Source: Narthecium ossifragum
Taxonomy: Eukaryota > Streptophyta > Magnoliopsida > Dioscoreales > Nartheciaceae
Direction: 5' to 3'
NCBI GenBank assembly: GCA_963920575.1
Contig: OY986970.1
Span: 16,265,588 to 16,329,587 of the forward strand
Length of the DNA stretch: 64,000 bases
A model generated the notes under the pieces. The model made no database searches and had not been told where the DNA came from. It saw only the letters and a list, made by a program, of their open reading frames with translations. Positions 1 through 11,250 of the stretch are shown in pieces (position 1 is the stretch's first letter; each line of letters opens with the position of its first letter). Both the position numbers and the translations under genes were made by a program.

Positions 1-81
1 ACATACTTGAACCGTGGTGTGCTTAATATATTTTATGCGCTTAAAATTGCTAGAGACTAGCAATAAGCTGGTTGGGGGGTG
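1..81 (+). mobile_element. 3' internal end and polypurine tract of an Athila-like LTR retrotransposon
   Basis: This short stretch ends in a G-rich polypurine tract (GGTTGGGGGGTG at 70-81) directly before an LTR starting TGATGAG. The tract primes plus-strand DNA synthesis in LTR retrotransposons. A diverged inverted copy of the same stretch lies at about 36191-36290, next to the minus-strand LTR at 34849-36190, so both belong to one family. The rest of the element lies left of the window. Confidence 0.7.
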
Positions 82-1684
82 TGATGAGTGCATGAAAGTG
101 CACTCTAAATAGCCTTATAACCATCTCAATTGCTAGATTATTATCTTTAATCAACATCTTTATTACTATTTTTATATCTATATGTTGCTTCACATGGTTG
201 TTTGGAAAATGCAGGAAATTGGAGCTAAAAGAAGCTGAAAAGAGTATATGGATCAACTTCAAAAATTAATCTGTACCTGCTCATGAAGAACCAGATGATG
301 TGTCATATATGGTTGGAAAGCTCTTGAAGTCTAGATTCTGGAGAATTTTACGGTTCGTGATTCCGAGTTTACTAGAGGAAGTTACGGCAATTTTAGTACC
401 GATGGCGCAGTCTGAATGGCAGCACAGTAAATAAGCTGGAAGTCCGAGCGATCCTCCGATCGATCGGACTACGCAAAAATGTGACAGAACCTATTTTTTT
501 TGGCTGAACGAAGTCCGATCGATCTCTCCATCACTCCAAAGAAGTCCGATCGATCCGACACCAATGGTCCGATCGATCGGACTCGGAAAAAGCCAAAAAC
601 AGCTGATTTTTACTCAACCGATCGATCCAACACTCATAGTCCGATCGATCGGACTTGGGAATTAAAGGTTGACAGAACGTATGTTTTTTAGAGGAGTAGA
701 GTTCGATCGATCCGTCCATCGATCGGACTCGGGCGAAGCCAGGAATTGATGTTTTTAATGAGACCGATCGATCCAACATCCCGAGGAGGATCGATCGGAC
801 ATTTCCAGTGAATTAAATCAACGGTTTTGATTTAACTCGAGTTTAGGCCTATAAATAGGATACTTAGGGTTATCAAAAAGGACTTTTGGGAGGACTTTTT
901 GGCAGCGTTTGGAGGCGAGGAGAAGGGTTCCAGGCTTGGTTTTCTTTTCTTATTTCTTCTTTATTTCTTCATTAGTTTTGTTGCCCTCATGGTGAACATG
1001 AGTGGCTAGTTTCTTTTCTAAGGTACCGATGTAGCCCTAACTGAATCATTCTATGTTATTGGATCATGATTATTTAATCAGTTTATTTTCCTTGTTTCAT
1101 TCATTATTTTAACTGAGATCTTAAATACATTTATCTGGCCAATAAAAGTATTATGGATTGTTTTATGTGAGATTGGGCGAGGGTTCATTCCCTAATCTTG
1201 CAGGATCTATGAATGAATGAGTTTATGTCGAGGCCGGGTTCAAGCTAAGAGTATTCTTGGTTCATAAGTGTTCTTCAGAGCTTAATGGATTCTTGATTAA
1301 CACTTAGTTATGGGTTCATTAATTAGGGTGAATTGAGGGTACTTGGTGAAGACCGCGGCCGAACGGATCATCATACCGGAAGAACGAGCCCTTGGAATTA
1401 AACTGAGATCTTGATTGATTCAATGCATAGAATGAGGATGTTATGGTGAAATCGGAACCTTAGTATCCATCCATCATATTTCTATCGTTTTCTTATTTCG
1501 TTATTAGATCTTCTATTCTCAATACTTCATATCTCTTATTTTCCCTTTCTTATTTTCTTTCTTTTCTGTTCTTTAGTATTTTACGCTAATAATCTCTACA
1601 AATCTCTGTGGGTACGATACTCGTCTTGCTACTATACTGATTGCACTGATTCGTATACTTGCGAGATATAAAATTTATTCATCA
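82..1684 (+). mobile_element. Athila-like LTR, 1.6 kb, 3' LTR
   Basis: It starts TGATGAGTGC just after a polypurine tract and ends TTTATTCATCA, giving the TG...CA ends of an LTR. An inverted relative occupies 34849-36190. A palindrome-rich block lies at 441-806 and a TATA-like stretch (CTATAAATAGG, about 850) follows it, a plausible promoter region. The end (CTCTGTGGGTACGATACTCG near 1605) matches the conserved end of Athila/Tat LTRs. The base right of 1684 enters a minus-strand chromovirus remnant, so the element inserted there. The left flank is outside the window, so the target duplication (right copy would be GACGG) cannot be tested. Confidence 0.75.
441..806. repeat. Array of GATCGATC-based palindromes and hairpins in the Athila LTR
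   Basis: TCCGATCGATCGGA, a perfect 14-bp palindrome, occurs at 455-468. Related half-sites recur at about 508-520, 543-583, 618-652, 702-728 and 764-802. Several pairs form hairpins: AGTCCGATCGATC at 543-555 pairs perfectly with 571-583 across a 15-base loop, and CCGATCGATC at 618-627 pairs with 643-652. The array lies upstream of the TATA-like sequence. Its function is unknown. Confidence 0.8.
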
Positions 1685-1799
1685 GACGGTCCAAGCGGTA
1701 GCTACCTCGCCAATCCTCTCTAGGATCTCGAACAGCCCGATGAACCTCGGCGCCAACTTGCCACATCTGCCAAACCTAATTGACCCTCTGTACGGCGAT
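1685..1799 (-). pseudogene. Chromovirus integrase C-terminal fragment
   Basis: On the minus strand this reads as the C-terminal part of a Tekay/Del-type chromovirus integrase: the segment KLAPRFIG-FEILERIGEVA matches the conserved region before the chromodomain. Only about 38 codons remain. It is cut on the left by the Athila LTR end at 1684 and on the right by a minus-strand Tekay-type LTR fragment at 1800. Confidence 0.65.
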
Positions 1800-2045
1800 T
1801 GTCACACCCCGACCTAGAAAACCCATCCGGTCCGGGGCGTGAGCGTCCTAAACTTTAAAAACAAACGGCAAGAGCCTCCCCTGTGGATATCACTTTTAAA
1901 ACCTAATGCACAATTATAATATTCACAACTAAATTATACCATCCTATCACCAAGTCATAATACTAAAAACTAAAAGCTACAAACCTCAGTAGCATTAAAT
2001 GATACAATAATAATATAAGTCATCTAAGTACAGAGCAGGCTGTAG
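1800..2045 (-). mobile_element. Tekay/Del-type LTR fragment, 3' end
   Basis: On the plus strand it begins TGTCACACCCCGACC, the reverse of the LTR 3' terminus (GGTCGGGGTGTGACA) seen at 45552, 48799 and 60004. It aligns by eye with the start of the minus LTR at 54641, including the shared text AACGG-GAGAGCCTCCCCTGT. Similarity fades near 2045. The five bases to the left are GCGAT, and no right end followed by GCGAT was found, so this is a truncated copy. Confidence 0.7.
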
Positions 2046-4403
2046 ATCCCAGGGATAGGATTAGGCTTGCGGTTGAGATTTTGAGTGTGCAATTGGATAG
2101 TTCTAGGTCTAGAACATCCGTGCATGGCTGTTTGCGAATGTGTGTGATGTGCATTAGTTAGGTTGTTTGCTGTTGTGTTTCGGTTTTTCGGTTGTGTCGT
2201 GATGCCTCAAGGGGAGGTGTACATGCACACCGTTGTTGTTTGTTCCCTCACCTGATAGTGTATCTCCCCCCGTGCTGGAGATGAGTGAGTAGGGAACCAG
2301 ACATGTGTCGTCTTTGTACTTTCAAAATCTCGAGAGGTGAACCTGCTAGGTTCAGAAACGGTGTTGGTGATCCTTCAGCGGCAGAGGACTAGCTGAAGGA
2401 GGTGTCCTAGATCCCAGAAGTTTTGGACATCTAGGAGTATCGCTTGCTTAGAAAGTCGTTGGGTTCTTGCTTTCCAGTGAGGTGATAGATAGTGATGCTT
2501 GTCAGGGTCACCTGGGGCATCATTGATTGTGGTTTGAGAATAGTTTCATGCTTTGTTCTACGACACTTACCCTCGGTGGGTAGTGTGGTTGGGAGTACCT
2601 TCCTCTGTTCTTGGTACTCTCACCGCGTGATAGCACGTTGGTTGGTTGGATCACCTGGCTCGGTATGCTGGAGCGACATCGGGAGACGCCCTGGACTGTA
2701 CTCCGGATACTGAGACAGATAACTTGAGGGTTGACACCAAATAGTTGGTTGGTGGTCGTGGTGAGTTCCGGGGTTGTTCCGGGTTTCGTGAGACGGCAGG
2801 GTAGCCGTTGGCAGAGTTCAGTGGTTTCAGCATCAACGACAGTCGTGGCAGCAACAGCGTTGTGCCGGTCCTTTGAGAGGTAGCCTGGACAGCCAGACTG
2901 AGAGGGATCTGATAGGGTACTCGAGTTCTAGCCATTGGGAGCCTTTCCATCAACTGTGCTGGTTGCGAGGGGCGCGAGGCGCTTACCGCAGAGCAGTCGG
3001 GCGTGGCGTACGGCGTGGGCAGAGCAGTGGGTTGATGCCTCAGTTGGGGCAGGTACCCATGGTAGACGTGGGAATTCAGATTCTAGAAAAAGGCTTGCTG
3101 GAGGCCAAAGCAGCCCTACTAAGATAGGCTGCACTAGGGTCATGACGACGTGGATTGACGGCGCTTACGATGGCATCACCAGACAGTTGATTGTGCTCCA
3201 GAGGCTGAGTACCAGTTTCAGAGTTGCGCGAGGACATCATATGTGATGCTCAGTTTTCCCTTGATGCTGTTCATCCCAGAGGCATGAGGAAGTTTCATGG
3301 GCTTCGTCGCCAGCATAGGCAGTACCAGATGCAGAGTTCTTTCCTCTTTACCTCACCTGTCAGGAGGTGGAGGCAGAGTATCAACATATAACAACCCCGT
3401 TGCAGCCTTTTCTAGTGTGAGAGTGGACATCATGGTACGATGGACTTCATCTCCGGGATACTGAGTACAGATGCCACATAGCAGTTAACATGTGAGAGAG
3501 GTGATCAGATTCCGTGATGCTTCAGTTTTTTTTTTGTCATTTCAAGTCGTGATTCCGGATTCACGGACGGGTTCTAGTATGGTCCCTAGGAGTTCATGAC
3601 CATCTTGTTGATGTCCAGCACAGCATCCCATCCACATACAGACAGATGGTCAAAGAGGATGATTTAGATCCTAATTGACATGCTCAAGCAGGTGTTCCCA
3701 ATGCAGATATCAGATGGTGAGAGCACATCCTCATAGTGGAGTTTGTCTACTTCAGCAGTTGATAGCTCAGCACCAGCGTTGCACCGGTTGAGGCATAGTA
3801 CGAGAGTTCACGCAGACCAGATTAAAGACTTCTAACGACTCTGAGTAGCCAGAAGCGTTATGCAGATCAGACAAAGATTTCTGATGGCTCAGGGACAGTA
3901 GAAGAGTTGAACAGCTCAGAGGCAATGACTGCTGGGGACACACATTGGTGATAGGGTGTCCTTCCGAATGAAACGACGCAGAGATCTACTAAGTTTTGAG
4001 GAGACGTTGTTCTATTTCATCTAGCGTCATCAGACGCGATGATTCGAGCTTGGGCCAGATACATTGCACAATAGAGACCAGTCTCGAGAGACAGGATGGT
4101 TCATCACAGTTAGCCCTTTGAGGTGCAGAGGTGTTGTAGGGGTAACTTGGGAGCGCTAGAGGCGCATGTGCAATTTGTTCCAAGTGGTTCTCACCCCGAG
4201 GTGTTTCTCTGTCTTGTATGGCCGTTCTGGCCGTTGGTGCTTGATGTTTTGTGTTGCGGGTGTTGATGTCCGGTGCCTTGTGTGGTTGCTCGGGTTGCGA
4301 GCTTGCTAACCCTTCTTGTCTTGTGCAGGTGTGCTTTGTTCATGTTGTTTTCGGCCCTACCCTTATCGAATTTCAGGATGAAATTCCTTTAAGGGGGATA
4401 GGT
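2046..4403 (+). pseudogene. Heavily decayed chromovirus internal region with integrase remnants
   Basis: There is no long open frame, but pieces of a Tekay/Del chromovirus polyprotein can be read across frameshifts. Around 3271-3425 there is the integrase zinc-finger context (HPRGMRKFHGLRRQ). Near 3640-3660 there is a TDGQ-E-like stretch, and near 3852-3871 a RSYADQ-like stretch. The region ends with GAAATTCCTTTAAGGGGGAT (4379-4398), the usual chromovirus 3' end and polypurine tract, directly before an LTR start at 4404. The 5' part, 2046-3270, shows no domain I can name. Stops and frameshifts throughout mark it as dead. Confidence 0.65.
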
Positions 4404-5434
4404 TGTGAGAACCCGTACCTCCAACCTGGTCCGATCGCGTTAGGTCGAGGACCTGGCTTGGTTGGTTTTGGCCCGATTGTTCTTGTTCAACGATTGCTTC
4501 GATTGTTGCAACTTTCCCCTTCTCCTCCCTCGCTCACAATCCAGCCGGCCTCTCCTCTCTCCGAAGCTTCTTCGCCACTGTCGCCGACCACCACTCCTCC
4601 CAAGCTCCCCCTCACCTCTATCGAGTTCCCCAACCTCCTCTACCCTCAGATCCGACCCTCTCTCCTCCTTCCCTTTCTCATGAGCTCGCCGACAACCCTC
4701 TTCCTCGTTGATCGACGATCTCTGTCGGCCACCTCGCATTGTTCCTTCGTCACCGCCAAGCTTCATCACCCGGGATAGCGTCGGGAAGCCCAGATCTCCT
4801 CTTCCCCGACCTCTAAGGTAGAGTTTCATACCTGAATCGTTGATTTAGTTCTAGGATAGGTCTCTAGTTTGATTGTGGGTTGTTTCCTTCATTGTTTGAA
4901 TGCAAATTCATGCTAGATTAGTTGTTGGTTTTGGATTCATAGATGTCAGATTTGATTGAGACGGTTTTCAATTGGATTTTTGTGGATTTCTTCCCCCTGC
5001 CTTATTTCCTTGAGCTTGGATTTCATCTAACTTAGGTCCAATCGTGTGTTCATTGGTTTTAATTGGATTTAAACCATATGTTCTTCTCGGATTTGGTTTT
5101 CGGCCCCTGTTCTATGCATCCAGCCATGTTCTGTGCAGTTCTGGTGCTTTTCCATGAGGAATCTCATGAAGACTTCATTGTGAAGGTTGTCGATCTTCGG
5201 ATCTACTTTCAATTGCCACTGATTTTATAATTTTAAGATTTTCGTATGATTTATGATGAATTGCTCCCTGATCTGTGACGAAATTGAATCTTTGACAAAG
5301 TTTGGGTTTTTGGCCGAATTCAGGGTGTTATCTTTATTTCTTTGCTTTGATCTTTTCACGGTAGATTAATAAGAATGCTAGATAACATATATATTAATCC
5401 TAGTGGGATTTTGATGGATTTGTGCATGCTTATT
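4404..5434 (+). mobile_element. Tekay/Del-type 3' LTR, diverged, cut by the assembly gap
   Basis: It starts TGTGAGAACCCGTACCTCC immediately after the polypurine tract of the decayed chromovirus, which ties this LTR family to chromoviruses. The start matches the reversed ends at 12061, 16590, 53388 and 60042. A C/T-rich zone (4500-4790) and an intron-like T-rich zone follow, as in sister copies. The proline- and serine-rich frame across 4251-4778 crosses the LTR boundary and is not taken as a gene. The LTR stops at the N gap. Confidence 0.75.
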
Positions 5435-5634
5435 NNNNNNNNNNNNNNNNNNNNNNNNNNNNNNNNNNNNNNNNNNNNNNNNNNNNNNNNNNNNNNNNNN
5501 NNNNNNNNNNNNNNNNNNNNNNNNNNNNNNNNNNNNNNNNNNNNNNNNNNNNNNNNNNNNNNNNNNNNNNNNNNNNNNNNNNNNNNNNNNNNNNNNNNNN
5601 NNNNNNNNNNNNNNNNNNNNNNNNNNNNNNNNNN
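5435..5634. other. Assembly gap (200 N)
   Basis: A run of exactly 200 N. The round length suggests a placeholder. Aligning the flanks to the LTR at 12062-14110 suggests only a few tens of bases of homologous sequence are missing if the join is right. Confidence 1.
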
Positions 5635-6013
5635 AACAACCGGTTTGCAGCGAGTTTTCCGGCCAGTACGTGCATGTTCTTGGGTTGTGATGAACATAAG
5701 AGTTGTAGATCTTTGAATCTACTCTCAAACACAACTGATTTCATAATTTTCTTATTTGCCTATGATTTGTTATGATTTTCGCACTGGAGGGCTGCGTTAC
5801 AGCAAGTAATTGGTAAGTTAGTTTGATAAGCGGTTTTGATTAGTGTTTTCCCGTTAATCTAGCCGTTGGATGTTTCTCGATTTTGGATATGTTGATCCCG
5901 GCATATTGTTCTACTGGAGTCTAAGTTGGATCTCGAATCCGACGTCGTTTGAATGTCGGATCGACGGGGTCAACTAGCTGCTATGTAGAGAAATTTTGGT
6001 GTTTTATATAATA
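5635..6013 (+). repeat. LTR segment identical to 12586-12964
   Basis: All 379 bases from the gap edge to 6013 match 12586-12964 with no difference I could see (offset 6951). The two sequences then part: CTAGTGAATG here against TTATATG there. The point of divergence is an A|T dinucleotide in the other copy, which fits a Helitron insertion in this copy. Confidence 0.9.
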
Positions 6014-6426
6014 CTAGTGAATGCCCGTGCCTACGACACAGATATTTTGGAATACCGATGTTTTATAGGAATTACTCAAAAACTCTCTCCTCTCTCTCTC
6101 CCGAATCCTGACTTCTCGACGTTTTTTGTTATTCAGGAAGTTATGCTACTAAGTTAGCCATATCATAGTGCCTAATTGCATGCATATAGCTAATTAACCA
6201 CAACTATGCATCATTTGAATCACTAATTTACATGACTAATTAAGAAATATAAACACATCACAATGACACTAAGTAAACAAAAAGAATTGATCCACCAAGT
6301 GCTTCTAGCACGACTCTCTCTCTTTGGATTTACAACGACGACGGAGGCGATGGCAGCGCCTCGCCGGAGTGGATGTCGATGGCGTCGGGGAGCGGGACTC
6401 GGGGCTCGGGCGTCGGGGCGCGGGAC

Positions 6427-6750
6427 TCAATGGAGCGCATGTTCTAATAATAGATGATATGATTAGGTTTACCAATGACACGCCAACAAAGAAGATACAT
6501 GGTAAAACAAATAACAGTGGCAGACTCAATGGAGCTTTTGGAATAAAAGTTCAATACGCCCACATATCAAAGCAAGTTATGGATGATATCTCTTTGCTCA
6601 TTCCTTGACACGGATTTTATTTGTCGAAGTTTTCATTTTTATAGTTCTTTTTCTTGATCATAAGATTTTTTTTTTATTGATTTTGGTAGTTGAGATTATT
6701 TTACGATAATGGCCCGCATGTTCTAATAATAGATGATATGATTAGGTTTA
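6427..6750 (+). repeat. Direct repeat of about 36 bases, 286 apart
   Basis: The stretch CGCATGTTCTAATAATAGAT continues through GATATGATTAGGTTTA at about 6427-6464 and recurs at about 6713-6750. The DNA between is mixed. It may mark an internal duplication or a small nested insertion in the Helitron-like element. Confidence 0.7.
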
Positions 6751-7508
6751 CTTTCGTTTGGACTTAAACAATGGATTCCTATTTATTAACTTCTTTTAGA
6801 ATTAAAAGGTTTAAATGCAATGTCCGCGTGTAGTAGATAAATCAGTTATTATAACAGTTCATTTTTTTAAGTAAATGAATAGCCATGACCCTTGGATCAA
6901 AATTCTATTAACATAACTGACATTTGAATTCTGATGACAAAAATAAAATGTTGCAATATGTATACTTTCTCTCTCTATATTCTACAAACAAAAAAGCATT
7001 CTCAAAACAAAGTAAAGTAATGGATTAAACACCCAACCCGATTCCCAAGCTCAGTATACATATCCATATGCCAATGATCCTTCAACGAACAGAACACTTC
7101 AATATTGATCAAAAGAAATCATTGAAGCGCCGGACTTCTCCGATAAACATAGTGAAGATACCATCCAAAACCCAACCAAAAAAAAATAACAAACTAAAAC
7201 CCAACCGTGCGAGGTAGGATCTTCGATTCGAGTCTCTTTTCACAGTTGCAAGAGTATTTGCCCACATCAAGGCAGGGTCGGAGGTTCAATTTAAAAAAAA
7301 AGAACAGCTCCACAACAACAGTTTACTTCACCAGACCGATTAAACTATTTGCCAGCTTACATGGTAGGAATATATCAAAACATGCATGCCCAAATATTAA
7401 ACGGATCTTTGCACAAGTTTATCAACTTAGTTTTACACCGTAAATGCCAGAGAACTTATACACCGTGAACTTCTTTACAACGATTATAAAAAAAAACTAA
7501 ACTCAATT

Positions 7509-8321
7509 TCAGTCCCTTGACAAAGTGTTGCTCGGAGAAGCCTTCTTCCCAACATACGTCTGCATATATCAGAAGAAGATTAACAAAATACGTCCTAGAA
7601 TAAACAAATAACACAGGCCTATGAACACTTCAGTGTACAAAAGCTCTTAATAAATACATGGACAACTGGGTAAGATGGACACCCAACAGATTTGCCCGGA
7701 TATGCATACATGGACACACATACATGCAAAAGATGCAGATCCACACAGGCTTGCATATGCATAATCCAATGGGCAAGAGTAAAGTGTGCAAATCTACACA
7801 GACATGTTATTATGTTTACCCTGTCTTTCGGTTTTGTTATCACCAGATAGCACTAAGAACTAAATTGTTTCTTCTGACATGCATAGAAAGAAACAGATGC
7901 CTTTGCAAATTAAGAATTATCAAGATAATGATGGAAGTCCACCGGTGACAGTGGCTAGAGAGGGCTCTAAGGACCAACACAGAGTATCATGTGATAAAGG
8001 ATAATTGCATTAAAGGGTATCATTGCCAAGCGCATGCAAGAAAATGATTGCTGAATATATTCCAAGATTGGAGCCAATTTGGCTGATGTATGAAAGGCTG
8101 GGGAAGATAAGATTATACTGAGCCCAAAGTAGATACTAACCTGCTTCCCAATGTTGAATGGGACATATTTGAATTTTATCATATGCAGAATCTGACGCTT
8201 CATTGTCAAGCCGAAAAGAACAATCCAATAGAACAAGAGTATAGGGCAAAAGACTGGAACATCAAAGACAGGGAAGATCGTAATGGCGAAAGCAACACAT
8301 ATAGCTTTAGTGATAGAGTAC
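7509..8321 (-). pseudogene. RER1: RER1-like gene fragment: last two exons with intron
   Basis: RER1 is a Golgi membrane protein that retrieves proteins to the endoplasmic reticulum. The minus-strand exon 8141-8321 encodes about 60 residues that match the conserved C-terminal half: [11 protein letters not shown] near the start, [20 protein letters not shown] (a membrane span), then [21 protein letters not shown] less its last residue. It is flanked by GCAG upstream and GT downstream, both proper splice sites. The last exon, 7509-7559, follows a GCAG acceptor and encodes TYVGKKASPSNTLSRD and a stop, a normal RER1-type tail. The N-terminal exons are absent: the next recognisable exon upstream on this strand belongs to ALMT. 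It is therefore a captured 3' fragment, not a working gene, although a chimeric transcript is possible. Confidence 0.8.
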
Positions 8322-8479
8322 CTGCAAACAAACAGAAAGTAAATACATATAACAGTATCCTTTGTTTTGTATTCAAGAAGATATGGATGCTCATAAAATC
8401 AATCAATCTAGGTGGACATAAGATGTTCGCACCATAGTAGAAACATTCTGAATGTAGATGCACCCATACATGATGAATT

Positions 8480-8583
8480 GTAATCATAGTCAACAAATCT
8501 CTTGGCTAAGTAATCATACACCATACCTGCGATGTCTTCATCCTTGACTAAGTAATCATAGTCAACAAATCTCTTGGCAAACA
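8480..8583. repeat. Short direct repeat (about 25 bases, two copies)
   Basis: TCATAGTCAACAAATCTCTT followed by GGC occurs at about 8485-8507 and again at about 8555-8577, in the DNA between the RER1 and ALMT fragments. It is a small local duplication with no evident function. Confidence 0.75.
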
Positions 8584-8996
8584 AAATTAAAAGCCCAGAA
8601 AAAAGGATGAAGAGAATTTTTACTCTGTGATGGAGTTGATTGTTCCGATTGCTCGACGATCCATCGTTGCTGAAGTCCTTGTTGCTACTCCCACTATTAC
8701 TACCACCATAGCTATAGTGTTCAATCAACGCCACCCGTCATTTTCAGCATGTCAATTAAATCACGACTAACAAATCCAACATCATAATTTCAATCCAACG
8801 TTCATTCACTAACAGTAATTACTGTGCGTTAAATCCCTTTAAAAACTGCATCGACAGAAAAAAAACATCCATTAAGGTACCAAAGGAAGGAGAAAAAGAT
8901 CAGATCACGATATATTCTCATATCAAGGGGGAAAAAGTTAAATAGGAAATATAAGACAGGCCTAGATTATCTTGACAACAAAAAGGACAAACAAAT

Positions 8997-9197
8997 TTAG
9001 TATCGAATTTGACAAATAAGTTTAGTAGACATGAAGGGAAGCTTTTCAAATGCCTGTTGCTTAGATTGCAGGCATCCCTTTAGCGACAGAACAGAAGCAG
9101 CTAATTCTTGAAGTAGCTCGTCCAACTGAATATATTTGCTCCAAGGGTAATAAAATCCAAACCTTCCATGCCAAGGTTCCCATTTTGCAAAATTGGC
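8997..9197 (-). pseudogene. Aluminium-activated malate transporter (ALMT) exon fragment
   Basis: Following a TTTTAG splice acceptor at 9198-9203, the minus strand reads ANFAKWEPWHGRFGFYYPW, then SKYIQLDELLQELAASVLSL and KGCLQSKQQ. This matches the cytosolic region after the membrane part of plant ALMT anion channels (motif WEP-HG-F-YPW-KY). The frame runs to a TAA at 8997-8999. No other ALMT exon was recognised nearby. The fragment lies upstream of the RER1 exons on the same strand, so the two could be fused in one transcript. Assignment rests on remembered family motifs and a search would settle it. Confidence 0.7.
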
Positions 9198-9439
9198 CTA
9201 AAACATGAGCATATCATTTTACTTCAGCTATAGCTATCGAATGTAGAAATAGCCATGAGCGGCTACATGAGGAGATCGATGATATTAAAAGAGAAAAATG
9301 ATTTAGCAAATACAGATATAGAAAGAGACTTAGATAACAATATCAAATGATTGAACAATATTTTCTGGATTTCTTTTTGAATCTACAATACTAACAGGAT
9401 TTAGCAAATGTGTGTTATTACAGTGCTAAAAAAGTCTAT

Positions 9440-9728
9440 GCGGAATGAATAGTGTGGTGCGTGTCATAGTTTAGTTTATGGACTGCTTGGTGTTTCACAT
9501 GACACATGACATGCAGGGGAGGTGGGTTATAGCTGCGAAACCCACATTTGGAATCTTTCTTTCTTCTTCTATGGTATTTTGTTCTCTTACATCCCTGCGA
9601 GTTCAATGTGGTTGTGAATTGTTTAGCATGTTCAGCTCGGTCTGGTCCCTTAGGACCACCGATTACGGGCTTCTAATCCCCTCTTCTACCCCCAGCCTTT
9701 GGCTTATGTAATCAATAAAAAAAAAAGA
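9440..9728 (+). mobile_element. Possible 5'-truncated LINE 3' end with poly-A tail
   Basis: The text from about 9600 (ending CAGCCTTTGGCTTATGTAAT then CAATAAAAAAAAAA) resembles the 3' end of plant L1-type LINEs, which finish in such a tail. No reverse-transcriptase domain is visible and target duplications were not found, so the left limit is a guess. A processed transcript copy is an alternative. Confidence 0.4.
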
Positions 9729-10193
9729 GAAGGGGTGTAGGGTAGGAGGGATAATAAGTAGAGGAGGGCTAAATAAGAGCAGGGCTGCTGCTGCTGCTAG
9801 CAGTATAGGTGGGAAGACTGAAAAGGAGATTATAGATTAGAAACATGCATCATACATTCTCATAAAAGCACTAAATTCTGCTACCTTGTTTATTAGCTGA
9901 ACTTATAAAAGGGAATCTGGAAGAAAACTATCAAAAAGAGAGTTTAGGCTTGGACAATTCTTGATCAGGATTTTACATCAAGGTGTGGCTGTTAGGAGAT
10001 AATACAAAAGCTCTTTCTTAGATCAGAACATTTATTTCTAGAAGTACTTGCTAAAAGGAATCGATGCTCGCGACATCAATAAGAGAAGAGAAGGTGGAAA
10101 AACCAAAACTAAAAGGAATTGATGCTACAATGCAAACTAAAAACTTGGTTTTTTTATGGCTAAAGATTAGAACTTTGAGAGAGGAAGAACAGT

Positions 10194-10440
10194 GTGAAAA
10201 AACATAAAGAAGAAGAAGAGAAAGAAATCAAGAAGAAGAAGATGAGAAGAAGAACTCAAGAGAAAGAAATAAATCAAGAGAAGAAGATGAGAAGAACTCA
10301 TAGAGAAGAAGATGAGAAGAACTCAAGAGAAAGAAATCAAGAAGAAGAAGAACTCAAGAGAAGAAGAAATCAAGAAGAAGAAGAACTCAAGAGAAGAATA
10401 AATCAAGAAGAAGAACTAAAGAAGATGAGAAGAATAACAA
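10194..10440 (+). repeat. Purine-only GAA-rich tract
   Basis: About 250 bases made almost wholly of A and G, mostly GAAGAAGAA with AAATCAAGA interruptions. The lysine- and glutamate-rich open frame across it (10194-10520) is a by-product of the repeat and not taken as a gene. Confidence 0.85.
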
Positions 10441-10520
10441 AAAAAAACCTGTCGGCCAACAAAAACCAATCAAAAAGAGAACTCAAGAACCGAAGAATAA
10501 ACTTCAAATCGCTGGATTAA

Positions 10521-11250
10521 AAAGAGTCAAAACAAAAGAAAGAAAGGAAAAAAACATACCGTGGATCGACGACGTTCGTGGATCTTGTGGCCGACGGCGG
10601 GTTCGGCGAGGTCAGCGAGGTCGGCGAGGTCGGTGGCGGCGTGGGGCGTGGTCGATGGCAGGTTGAAGATGAGAGAGATGGTCGCCTGTAAGGAAGAGGG
10701 GTGGGAAGGATAAAAAAGAGTCAAAAAGAAAGAAAGAAAAAAAAAACATACCGTGGATCGTATGGCCGATGGCGGGTTGGGCGAGCTCGACGGCGGGCTG
10801 GGCGAGGTCGGTGGCGGCCGGGGCGTGGTCGATGGCGGATTGGGAGAGGTCGACGGTGTTCGACAGCGGGTAGGGCGAGGTCGACGGCGGCGTGGGGCGT
10901 GGTTGATGGCGGCTTGGTCGAGGTCGGCGGGCTGGGCGAGGTCGGCGTCGATGGCGGCTTTGGCGAGGTCGGCGGGTTGGAGATGAAGGGGAGGGATGGG
11001 TGAGGGATGGGAGAGGAAAAGAGTGAGCAACAACATACGATGAAGGGGAGGGATGGGTTATGGTACCCGCTCCCTGTCTCCATTCGCTCTGTCTGTCTTG
11101 AGCTGGAGAGGGGATGGCAGGTGGAGAGGGGATGGGTGAGGGGGAGAGGGAGAGGGGACGGGGGAGAGGATGGGAGAGGGGACGAGGAGGGGATGGGGGA
11201 GAGAGGGAGAGGGGGCGGGGAGGGGACGGGGGAGAGGAAGAGATGGGGCT
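10521..11250. repeat. GC-rich and G-rich minisatellite block with a 197-base duplication
   Basis: An A-rich lead-in followed by ACATACCGTGGATCG occurs near 10549 and again near 10748, so a unit of about 197 bases is duplicated. Between 10590 and 10990 short units of the type GGCGAGGTCGGCGGG repeat imperfectly. From about 10990 to 11230 the plus strand is dominated by GGGGA/GGGAGAGG runs that could form G-quadruplexes. Several long overlapping frames on both strands arise from this composition and are not genes. It may be a captured promoter or first-exon region. Confidence 0.7.

Noticed and set aside
50..262. Open frame of 70 codons on the minus strand
   Set aside because: It lies across the polypurine tract and LTR start. 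The similar frame at 36016-36276 is only the inverted copy of the same LTR region, so the resemblance reflects repeat homology, not a gene.
4251..4829. Overlapping frames of 129-175 codons, serine/proline- or arginine-rich
   Set aside because: They cross the LTR boundary at 4404 and sit in its pyrimidine-rich zone. Composition explains them on both strands.
5356..5775. Frames containing runs of X
   Set aside because: They span the N gap and have no meaning.
6263..6608. Possible coding exon (94-codon frame ending ISKQVMDDISLLIP)
   Set aside because: It begins in GC-rich low-complexity text and matches no family I recognise. It could be a further captured exon, but that is not supported enough to list.
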